Source: Cytophagales bacterium (GTDB lineage Bacteria > Bacteroidota > Bacteroidia > Cytophagales > Cyclobacteriaceae). From it: a DNA stretch of 5,527 nt. Position 1 is the first letter of the stretch; every line of letters begins with the position of its first letter. Of this stretch, positions 1-5,527 are shown one piece after another. A program made the translations under genes and the position numbers. The stretch spans positions 1-5,527 of the forward strand of contig DPLR01000224.1 of assembly GCA_003541895.1 (NCBI GenBank), given 5' to 3'. The notes under the pieces were generated by a model that worked only from the letters and a program-made list of their open reading frames with translations, did not search any database and was not told where the DNA came from.

Positions 1-1152
1 CTTTCGGGCGGAGTGGACTCCAGTGTTACCGCCTACTTGTTGAAAGAACAAGGATACGAAGTGATCGGCATGTTCATGAAAAACTGGCATGACGACTCCG
101 TTACCATCAGCAATGAATGCCCTTGGTTAGATGATAGCAACGATGCCATGATCGTAGCCCAGCATCTCGGCATTCCATTTCAAGCCATCGATCTTAGTAA
201 AGAATACAAAGAACGAATTGTGGATTACATGTTTGCCGAATACAAAGCTGGCCGAACACCTAATCCGGATATTCTTTGCAATCGCGAAATCAAGTTTGAT
301 ATTTTTTTGAACGCTGCCATAAAACTTGGAGCCGACTTTGTTGCTACGGGCCATTACGCCAGAAAAAGTGAGATAGAGATTGACGGCAAAAAAATTTATC
401 GGTTGTTGGCAGGTAAAGATCCAAACAAAGACCAAAGTTATTTTCTATGTCAGCTTACACAAGCACAGCTTTCAAAAGCATTATTCCCTATTGGTGAATT
501 GTTAAAACCAGAAGTGCGCGCCATCGCTAAAAAAGCGGGCCTTGCTACGGCCGAGAAAAAAGATTCACAAGGGTTGTGTTTCATCGGCAAAGTTCATCTT
601 CCTGAATTTTTGCAACAACGCCTCGAACCAAAAAAAGGTAAAGTGATTGAAGTGCCTTTCCATTCATCCATTTTTAAAAATGGATTTGATAAAAATGATT
701 TAAGTGCCGAAACAAAGCCATATCATTTTACACCTGAAATTGGCGAAGTGGTTGGCGAGCATAATGGAGCGCATTTTTATACAATCGGTCAGCGCAGAGG
801 TTTGAATCTTGGTGGTTTTGAAAAACCATTGTTCGTAATTGGCACCGACACTGAAAAAAATATTATCTACACCGGCATGGGCGATGATCATCCGGGGCTT
901 TACAGAAAAGGTTTATTCATTCCACTTGCCGATGAGCATTGGGTGCGCGAAGACTTGAAACTGAAAGTAGACGAATCAAAAAAATATTTGGCGCGCATTC
1001 GCTACAGGCAACCGTTAGAAGAATGTACACTTCATCAAAAAGAAAATGGGCTTTACATCATTTTCAATCGGCCGCAGCGCGGGGTTACCCCAGGGCAATT
1101 TGCGGCTTGGTATGAAGGAGAGGAATTGATCGGGTCAGGAGTGATTGAATAA
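1..1152 (+). CDS. mnmA: tRNA-specific 2-thiouridylase MnmA, 5'-truncated by the window edge
   Basis: MnmA is a cytoplasmic enzyme that adenylates U34 of the Lys, Glu and Gln tRNAs with ATP and thiolates it to 2-thiouridine, using persulfide sulfur. The reading frame is already open at base 1, where it encodes the PP-loop LSGGVDSS. The GTG at 13 is the valine of that motif, not a start; only about a dozen N-terminal residues should be missing. In window numbering, NPDILCN carries the first catalytic cysteine (residue 93) and GLCFIGK the second, persulfide-forming one (residue 193). ATGHYA (115-120), KDQSYF (143-148), TIGQRRGL (261-268) and [11 protein letters not shown] (from 361) are further family landmarks. 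The visible 383 residues somewhat exceed complete E. coli MnmA, mainly through an insertion near 219-247. The C-terminus is intact and ends at TAA 1150-1152. Both cysteines and the ATP motif are present, so the enzyme should be active. Family assignment is very secure. Confidence 0.97.
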   Translation, partial: LSGGVDSSVTAYLLKEQGYEVIGMFMKNWHDDSVTISNECPWLDDSNDAMIVAQHLGIPFQAIDLSKEYKERIVDYMFAEYKAGRTPNPDILCNREIKFDIFLNAAIKLGADFVATGHYARKSEIEIDGKKIYRLLAGKDPNKDQSYFLCQLTQAQLSKALFPIGELLKPEVRAIAKKAGLATAEKKDSQGLCFIGKVHLPEFLQQRLEPKKGKVIEVPFHSSIFKNGFDKNDLSAETKPYHFTPEIGEVVGEHNGAHFYTIGQRRGLNLGGFEKPLFVIGTDTEKNIIYTGMGDDHPGLYRKGLFIPLADEHWVREDLKLKVDESKKYLARIRYRQPLEECTLHQKENGLYIIFNRPQRGVTPGQFAAWYEGEELIGSGVIE

Positions 1153-1254
1153 TTTTATTGAATTGAAACTAGATTAAAAATCATAACTAACTCCTGAGAA
1201 AAATAACACTACTAATTTTGATTTAGGCTTTATCTTAGCTGATTCAAATACGCA
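1153..1254. other. Intergenic spacer between mnmA and the DUF5686 gene
   Basis: This 102 bp AT-rich spacer holds no ORF, no RNA gene and no hairpin followed by a T-run that would act as an intrinsic terminator for mnmA. Read-through from mnmA into the next gene is therefore possible. The only regulatory candidate seen is a TAATTTTG element at 1213-1220. No Shine-Dalgarno sequence lies before the ATG at 1255; the bases before it are A/T-rich (ATTCAAATACGCA), which is usual for Bacteroidota. Confidence 0.7.
1213..1220 (+). promoter_or_regulatory. Candidate Bacteroidota -7 promoter element for the DUF5686 gene
   Basis: TAATTTTG matches the TAnnTTTG consensus recognised by the primary sigma factor of Bacteroidota. 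It would place the transcription start near 1226 and give a leader of about 30 nt before the ATG at 1255, a plausible length. Against it, the expected -33 region (about 1187-1196) has no TTG or TTTG, and the short motif can occur by chance in AT-rich DNA. The call is tentative. Confidence 0.4.
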
Positions 1255-3762
1255 ATGAAAAACCCCAAATTCTATAAAGGCTTTTTTCTCTCTGTACTAA
1301 TTCTTTTCGCTCCACTATTCTTGATTGCGCAAGATATAGAGGTGGAGGGCAAGGTTACCGATGCTGTTTCAGGTGACCCTATTCCATTTGCAAGCGTTGT
1401 CTTTAAAGGCACAACGGAAGGCATGTCAACCGACTTTGAAGGGAAATACAAATTAAAAACTAGCACACGAGTTGACTCTCTTACAGTGACCGCTGTGGGA
1501 TACAAAGCGAAAACCAAAGCATTGAAGCCCGGCAAGCAGGTCATCAATTTTCAAATGGAGGAATCGGTTACCGCGCTAAACACTTTTGTCTTTTATGCTG
1601 GCGAAAACCCGGCCTTTGATATTTTACGAAAAGTAGTAAAGAACAAAAACAAAAATGATAAGCGAAGTTTAAGCGCGTATGAATATGATGTCTACACAAA
1701 AACAGAAATTGATATCAATCGGATTTCGGATAAGCTTCGCAATAAGAAGATCATGAAGAAAATTTCGCAAGTGCTGGATAGTATTGATCGTGTGGTGGGA
1801 GAAGATGGCAAACCGATTTTGCCCATGTCGATAACGGAGAGCTATTCTAAATTTTATTACCGGAATAATCCCGATTTAAAAACAGAACGGATTTTAAAAT
1901 CAAGATTGAATGGCGTTGGTATTGAAGACGGCTCTACTGTCAATCAATTGATCGGTTCGTCATTTCAAGAATATAATTTTTATCAAAATTGGTTAGCGTT
2001 GCTCGGAAAAAGTTTCGTGTCGCCCATTGCCGATGGTTGGCGTTTGTATTATGAATATGATTTAATCGACAGCGTTTACGTTGGCAATGATTTTTGCTAT
2101 CGTCTTGATTTTTTTCCCAAGAGCCAAGCGGAACTTGCCTTTACAGGAACCATGTGGATTAGAAAAGAAGATTTTGGCTTGAAACAAATCGATGCATCGG
2201 TAGGCAAGCGCGCGAATATCAACTTCATTAATAAAATTCAAATTCAGCAAGAGTTGATACCTACCACAGAAGGCGCCTGGCTACCTTTAAAAAACAGAGT
2301 AGTAGTGAATGTTAGTCAACTGACTAAAAATTCAGCGGGGCTTATGGCTAAATTTTATTCGGGCAATAAAAATTTTGTGATTAACAAACCACATGACCCA
2401 GTTTTTTATGAAAACAGAATTCAAGTGGACGATGATATTAATGTACGTAAAGATGAAGTGAACTGGGATACCTTACGACACGAGCCACTTACCGCAACTG
2501 AAAAGAACGTGTACAAAATGATTGACACACTTAAAAATATTCCGGTAGTTAAAACGTACACAGAGGTTTTCAAAGTAGTGGTGGAAGGCTATTATGATTT
2601 CGGAAAAATTGAAATCGGTCCGTACATCCGCAGTTTTGCCTCAAACACAGTGGAAGGAATGAGAATACAAACCGGCTTTCGCACGAATGTGAACTTCAGC
2701 AAAAAAATGGTTTACAACGGACTGATTGCTTACGGATTTCAGGATCAGAAACTAAAATACTCTTTATCTGCAACAAGAATACTTTCACGCACTCATTGGA
2801 CTACTTTTAACTTACGCTACCGCAGTGACATTGTAAGGCTTGGCATTGACGATGAGGCTGCACGCGCCAGTTATCTTTTCCTCACGGCCTCACGATGGGG
2901 ACGATTCAAAAGAGCCTACTATTATGATGAAGCCTTCGCATCCCTTCATCGCGAAATAGCAAGGGGTTTTTCAGCTCGTGGCGCCTTTCGTTTCTGGACT
3001 TTTGACCCCACCTATCCGTTTGCTTTCCGTAAAGACCCAACGGATTCAACTTCGGTTTCAAGAGATTTTAGAAGTGCTGAATTTTTTATTGAAGCCCGCT
3101 ATGCCCGCGATGAAACCATCATCCAAAATGGAAATGAACGTGTGAGTCTGGGCTTAGAGAAATGGCCAGCCCTCACCTTTCGCTACACACATGGCGTGAA
3201 AGGATTAATGAACAGCAACTTTTCTTATGACAAAGTTTCATTGAATGTTGATCAGCGAATTAATATGGGGCCACTTGGCGCAGGCTATCTTTCGGTTACT
3301 GGCGAGTATGTTTATAATCAGTTACCCTATCCGTTGCTCACCGTGCATTTGGGAAATCAAGCTCCAACGTATTCATCCTATACCTTTAACTTAATGAACT
3401 ACGGAGAATTTGTAAGCGATGAATCGGTGTCGATGCATTACCGTCAATATTTTGAAGGCTTGATCGTAAACCGCATTCCGTTATTAAACCGATTGAAGTG
3501 GAGGTTGGTCGGAACAGCCAATATGATCTATGGTAGTCTCCGTAAATCTAATCAAGCGTTGATCGCTCAAGAAACTCCTTCGGGCGATCCTACTTTGAAG
3601 ACTGGATTTTTCACCACCGGCAAACCGTATGTTGAACTAGGCTACGGAGTAGAAAATATTTTCAAATTTGTTCGCGTTGACTTTGTTCATCGAATGACTT
3701 ACCTCGATGATCCAGATGTACGAAAGTTTGGTGTGTTGGTAACCGCGCAGTTTAGGTTGTAA
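1255..3762 (+). CDS. DUF5686 family outer-membrane protein with carboxypeptidase-like regulatory domain
   Basis: This is a predicted outer-membrane protein of unknown function, 835 residues. Residues 1-26 look like a Sec signal peptide: basic N-terminus, hydrophobic core (FLSVLILFAPLFLI), and likely cleavage after IAQ. Residues about 29-102 form a CarboxypepD_reg-like beta-sandwich (VEGKVTDAVSGDPIPFASV, then FEGKYKLKT and VGYKAK), the same module found at the N-terminus of SusC/TonB-dependent receptors. The DUF5686 region begins at NPAFDILRKVVKNKNKND (from 118). From about 450 to the end the sequence is rich in alternating aromatic and polar stretches typical of a beta-barrel, with the family-like VELGYGVENIFKF at 793-805 and a final strand ending GVLVTAQFRL. 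There is no TonB box or plug domain, so it is not a SusC homologue. The ATG at 1255 sits directly before the signal peptide. Family placement is from recalled sequence style; the role (perhaps surface or envelope maintenance) is not known. Confidence 0.9.
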   Translation: MKNPKFYKGFFLSVLILFAPLFLIAQDIEVEGKVTDAVSGDPIPFASVVFKGTTEGMSTDFEGKYKLKTSTRVDSLTVTAVGYKAKTKALKPGKQVINFQMEESVTALNTFVFYAGENPAFDILRKVVKNKNKNDKRSLSAYEYDVYTKTEIDINRISDKLRNKKIMKKISQVLDSIDRVVGEDGKPILPMSITESYSKFYYRNNPDLKTERILKSRLNGVGIEDGSTVNQLIGSSFQEYNFYQNWLALLGKSFVSPIADGWRLYYEYDLIDSVYVGNDFCYRLDFFPKSQAELAFTGTMWIRKEDFGLKQIDASVGKRANINFINKIQIQQELIPTTEGAWLPLKNRVVVNVSQLTKNSAGLMAKFYSGNKNFVINKPHDPVFYENRIQVDDDINVRKDEVNWDTLRHEPLTATEKNVYKMIDTLKNIPVVKTYTEVFKVVVEGYYDFGKIEIGPYIRSFASNTVEGMRIQTGFRTNVNFSKKMVYNGLIAYGFQDQKLKYSLSATRILSRTHWTTFNLRYRSDIVRLGIDDEAARASYLFLTASRWGRFKRAYYYDEAFASLHREIARGFSARGAFRFWTFDPTYPFAFRKDPTDSTSVSRDFRSAEFFIEARYARDETIIQNGNERVSLGLEKWPALTFRYTHGVKGLMNSNFSYDKVSLNVDQRINMGPLGAGYLSVTGEYVYNQLPYPLLTVHLGNQAPTYSSYTFNLMNYGEFVSDESVSMHYRQYFEGLIVNRIPLLNRLKWRLVGTANMIYGSLRKSNQALIAQETPSGDPTLKTGFFTTGKPYVELGYGVENIFKFVRVDFVHRMTYLDDPDVRKFGVLVTAQFRL

Positions 3763-3765
3763 AAT

Positions 3766-5121
3766 TTAATCCTGGTACTCACCCTCCCACTTTGCCACAA
3801 CAACAGTTGCTAGGCAATTACCAAGTACGTTGATGCCTGTGCGCGCCATGTCCATAAGTGCATCTACCCCGAGGACAACAAATGCTTTATGTGGATCGAT
3901 GCCCATGCGGTCTACCGTGGCTACCAAAATTAAGAATGTAGCTCCGCGCACACCTGCCACTCCTTTGCTCGTAAGCATTAATATAATCACCATTTCAATT
4001 TGTTGCCCAAGTGAAAGATCAACCCCCGCCATCTGTGCAACAAACACAGATGCCAGTGAAAGATAGAGGGTACTTCCGTCCAAATTGAAACTATAACCAG
4101 TTGGCAGCACAAACGAAACCACCTTGCGCGGAATGCCCATCGCCTCTAAGTTCTCCATGGCCTTGGGTAATGCTGATTCGCTCGTGGCGGTTGAGAATGC
4201 AATTGTCACTGGTTCAGTAACGGCATCAATAAATTTTTTGAAATTCAATTTGATGATCAAACCTACAGGCACAAAAACAACAAGTATAAAAACGATTAGT
4301 GCTGCGTATAGTGTAGCCACGAGCATGATTAGGTTTTTTAAGATTTCGAAACCAAACGATGCAATTGAAAAGGCGAGCGCGCCACACACAGCAAATGGCG
4401 CAAAGTACATTACAATGTTGGTGAACTTAAACATGACTTCAGAAAGACTCTCGGTGAACTGAAGCATTGGTTTTCTTTTTTCCTCGTTCACCAAGGCAAG
4501 CCCTGAAGCAAATAAAATACTAAACACAACCACCTGTAACACTTGTCCATCAGCAATGGCTTTGGCAATGTTCTCGGGAAAAATATCCAGAATCACGTTA
4601 TGTGTTTCTCTTTGAGACAGCAACTTTTCAGCCCGCTGTTCTTGTGATGCAGCAATTTCAATTTGTGCTCCTTCACCAGCTTTCGAAATATTAATAGCAG
4701 CAAGGCCAATAAAAAGTGCGAGCGTTGTTACTACTTCAAAATAGAGTATTGCTTTCAAACCCATGCGGCCAACTTGCTTTAAATTAGAATGTGCCGCAAT
4801 GCCAACTACCAGTGTAGAAAAAATCAATGGTGCAATGATCGTTTTGATGAGACGAAGAAAAATTCCACTCAATACATCTAAGTGAAGGGCGATTTTAGGA
4901 AAAGAAAAACCGATTTCACAGCCCAGCAGCATGGCCACTACGATCCAAGTAGTAAGCGACTTTCTGCGAAATGCTAGGTACATCATCAATAACCAAACGA
5001 TCCAACGGCTGACGGCCAACAAATAATCATTGACCGCGAAAGCATAAAAATTGATAACACCTAAAAGAATGGCGAGTGTTGCAAAAATTAAAATGAGGAA
5101 GTAGTGCAATTTGATTTTCAC
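3766..5121 (-). CDS. Dicarboxylate/amino acid:cation symporter (DAACS family, GltP/DctA-like)
   Basis: This 451-residue inner-membrane carrier probably imports an acidic amino acid or C4-dicarboxylate with Na+ or H+. The elevator-type core is recognisable: TM1 from about 57, then FLRLIKTIIAPLIFSTLVVGIA; HP1 STATSESALP (310-319); TM7 FNLDGST (345-351); HP2 SKGVAGVRGAT (385-395); TM8 DALMDMARTGINVLGN (420-435). By alignment with archaeal GltPh, Asp390, Asp394, Arg397, Thr398 and Asn401 correspond to D420, D424, R427, T428 and N431. The retained arginine points to an acidic substrate. Two positions differ from GltPh: Asp405 is N435 and HP2 Pro356 is R392. The start is GTG (5119-5121): an in-frame TAA lies 11 codons upstream of it with no start codon between. 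ATGs at residues 46 and 47 would instead give a roughly 405-residue protein of conventional layout. Residues about 6-28 and 33-51 are two extra hydrophobic segments before TM1. Glutamate-type is favoured over DctA because TM8 reads DMART rather than EARAL; the substrate remains inferred. Confidence 0.95.
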   Translation of the reverse strand: MKIKLHYFLILIFATLAILLGVINFYAFAVNDYLLAVSRWIVWLLMMYLAFRRKSLTTWIVVAMLLGCEIGFSFPKIALHLDVLSGIFLRLIKTIIAPLIFSTLVVGIAAHSNLKQVGRMGLKAILYFEVVTTLALFIGLAAINISKAGEGAQIEIAASQEQRAEKLLSQRETHNVILDIFPENIAKAIADGQVLQVVVFSILFASGLALVNEEKRKPMLQFTESLSEVMFKFTNIVMYFAPFAVCGALAFSIASFGFEILKNLIMLVATLYAALIVFILVVFVPVGLIIKLNFKKFIDAVTEPVTIAFSTATSESALPKAMENLEAMGIPRKVVSFVLPTGYSFNLDGSTLYLSLASVFVAQMAGVDLSLGQQIEMVIILMLTSKGVAGVRGATFLILVATVDRMGIDPHKAFVVLGVDALMDMARTGINVLGNCLATVVVAKWEGEYQD

Positions 5122-5142
5122 TGGTTTAGGGGTTAGGAATCG

Positions 5143-5150
5143 CGAAGATA
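5143..5150 (-). promoter_or_regulatory. Weak candidate -7 element for the symporter gene
   Basis: Read on the minus strand this is TATCTTCG, one mismatch from the Bacteroidota consensus TAnnTTTG. It is about 21 bp before the GTG start codon, which fits a short leader. No TTG or TTTG is found at the expected -33 distance, so this may be chance; it is listed because it is the closest match before the gene. Confidence 0.25.
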
Positions 5151-5160
5151 ATAGTTAATG

Positions 5161-5174
5161 CTAATAATTGTTAG
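5161..5174. promoter_or_regulatory. Imperfect 14-bp palindrome, possible operator
   Basis: CTAATAATTGTTAG pairs with itself at six of seven positions; the exception is T5165 opposite G5170. It lies just upstream of the -33 element of the Nfu promoter and about where the -33 region of the leftward symporter promoter would fall, so a dimeric regulator bound here could affect either gene. The sequence is AT-rich and short, and no regulator gene is present in the window, so chance is a real alternative. Confidence 0.2.
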
Positions 5175-5184
5175 CCTCTGTTTT

Positions 5185-5218
5185 TTTGAATGGCCTGAAC
5201 TTAATTTCCATAACTTTG
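5185..5218 (+). promoter_or_regulatory. Bacteroidota-type promoter for the Nfu gene
   Basis: TTTG at 5185-5188 and TAACTTTG at 5211-5218 are separated by 22 bp, matching the -33/-7 architecture (TTTG or TTG, about 17-23 bp, TAnnTTTG) known for the primary sigma factor of this phylum. The predicted transcription start is near 5224, giving a leader of about 15 nt before the ATG at 5239. The leader is A-rich (AACTCAAAAAAAGATAAC) and has no Shine-Dalgarno motif. Both elements match well and the position relative to the gene is right. Confidence 0.7.
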
Positions 5219-5238
5219 TTAACTCAAAAAAAGATAAC

Positions 5239-5527
5239 ATGTTGAAGGCCGCTCCAAAAAATATTCATATTTACCTAGAAAGCAATCCGAATCCGAATTC
5301 GCTAAAATTTGCTGTGAATGAAATGCTTATTCCTGAAGGGATGAGTTTTGATTTTGCTTCCCCTGCGGAAACCATGGATGCTCCGTTAGCGCAAGAATTA
5401 TTCATGTACCCGTTTGTGGATCGGGTATTTTACATGAGCAATTTTGTTACCGTTACCAAAAAAGGAGATGTAGAGTGGATTGAAATTCAAGACACAATTA
5501 AGAACCATATCAAATCTTTTTTAGAAT
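5239..5527 (+). CDS. NifU/Nfu-type Fe-S cluster scaffold protein, 3'-truncated by the window edge
   Basis: Nfu proteins carry Fe-S clusters and pass them to apo-proteins in the cytoplasm. The visible 96 codons cover the Nfu N-terminal domain: NIHIYLESNPNPNSLKF (8-24), then LIPEGMSFDF, APLAQELFMYPFVDRVFYMS and NFVTVTKKGDVEWIEI, ending in the helix NHIKSFLE. This order and wording match Bacteroidota proteins annotated as NifU family. The C-terminal NifU domain, with the CxxC that binds the cluster, would lie beyond the right edge, so activity cannot be judged here; a complete protein of about 200 residues is expected. The ATG at 5239 is chosen because it follows the promoter at 5185-5218 by a short leader and gives the short N-terminal tail usual before the first beta-strand; the adjacent TTG (5242) is less likely. 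No symbol is given because E. coli NfuA has a different, A-type N-terminal domain. Confidence 0.92.
   Translation, partial: MLKAAPKNIHIYLESNPNPNSLKFAVNEMLIPEGMSFDFASPAETMDAPLAQELFMYPFVDRVFYMSNFVTVTKKGDVEWIEIQDTIKNHIKSFLE

Larger units (their letters stand above)
5122..5238. other. Divergent intergenic promoter region between symporter and Nfu genes
   Basis: These 117 bp separate two genes transcribed away from each other, so both promoters should lie here. The rightward promoter is clear (5185-5218). Leftward, TATCTTCG on the minus strand (5143-5150) differs by one base from TAnnTTTG and would give a leader of about 15 nt, but no -33 element is evident. Between them lies an imperfect palindrome at 5161-5174, and the symporter leader carries a G-rich tandem near-repeat at 5123-5137 (plus strand). 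No ORF, RNA gene or terminator is visible. Confidence 0.65.

Noticed and set aside
13..15. GTG at 13 as the start codon of mnmA
   Set aside because: It encodes the Val of the PP-loop SGGVDSS; starting here would cut off the ATP-binding motif. The true start is upstream of the window.
127..435. Open reading frame of about 100 codons antisense to mnmA
   Set aside because: It is fully covered by the conserved MnmA frame, has no recognisable domain and no promoter of its own; a shadow of the real gene.
1081..1091. GGGGTTACCCC perfect short hairpin near the end of mnmA
   Set aside because: It lies inside the coding sequence for the conserved RGVTPGQ motif, has a three-base loop and is not followed by a T-run, so it is not supported as a terminator.
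1272..1547. Minus-strand open frame of about 90 codons over the start of the DUF5686 gene
   Set aside because: It overlaps the signal peptide and regulatory domain coding sequence and has no recognisable features.
3830..4462. Two plus-strand open frames (3830-4066 and 4124-4462) inside the symporter gene
   Set aside because: Both are antisense to the conserved transporter core, and their products are low-complexity Ser/Thr/Ile-rich sequences without domain resemblance; antisense shadows.
1..5527. Hidden mobile element, CRISPR array, toxin-antitoxin or defence system
   Set aside because: No long direct or inverted repeats, no transposase or integrase motifs, no repeat-spacer pattern; spacers are at most 117 bp and all coding space is filled by four recognisable genes.

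Overview
The window reads as an ordinary chromosomal segment of a member of the Bacteroidota, probably a Cytophagia-like or related environmental lineage (the class is a guess). The evidence is a DUF5686 outer-membrane protein with a carboxypeptidase-like regulatory domain (a family I know almost only from this phylum), an MnmA with a Bacteroidota-style insertion, an Nfu-type protein with the sequence style of this phylum, a perfect Bacteroidota promoter (TTTG, 22 bp, TAACTTTG) before the last gene, and start codons preceded by A-rich sequence without Shine-Dalgarno motifs.

Layout: (1) 1-1152, +, the 3' part of mnmA, tRNA 2-thiouridylase, cut by the left edge inside its PP-loop. (2) 1153-1254, a 102 bp spacer with a candidate -7 element. 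(3) 1255-3762, +, a complete 835-residue DUF5686 protein with signal peptide, CarboxypepD_reg-like domain and probable C-terminal beta-barrel. (4) 3766-5121, -, a complete 451-residue dicarboxylate/amino acid:cation symporter (DAACS family, GltP/DctA-like) with a GTG start and an N-terminal extension of two extra hydrophobic segments. Its stop codon lies 3 bp from that of the DUF5686 gene, so the two are convergent with no intergenic terminator. (5) 5122-5238, a 117 bp divergent promoter region. (6) 5239-5527, +, the start of a NifU/Nfu-type Fe-S scaffold protein, cut by the right edge.

The genes do not form one pathway. MnmA and Nfu both concern sulfur handling (tRNA thiolation, Fe-S cluster assembly) but are separated by unrelated genes and are not co-transcribed. 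The other two are envelope proteins: an outer-membrane protein of unknown function and an inner-membrane carrier for acidic substrates. I found no RNA gene, mobile element, CRISPR array or sign of recent transfer, and no convincing new system. The points worth a second look are details: the symporter's extra N-terminal helices and substituted HP2 and cation-site residues, the tightly packed convergent junction, and the divergent promoter region.
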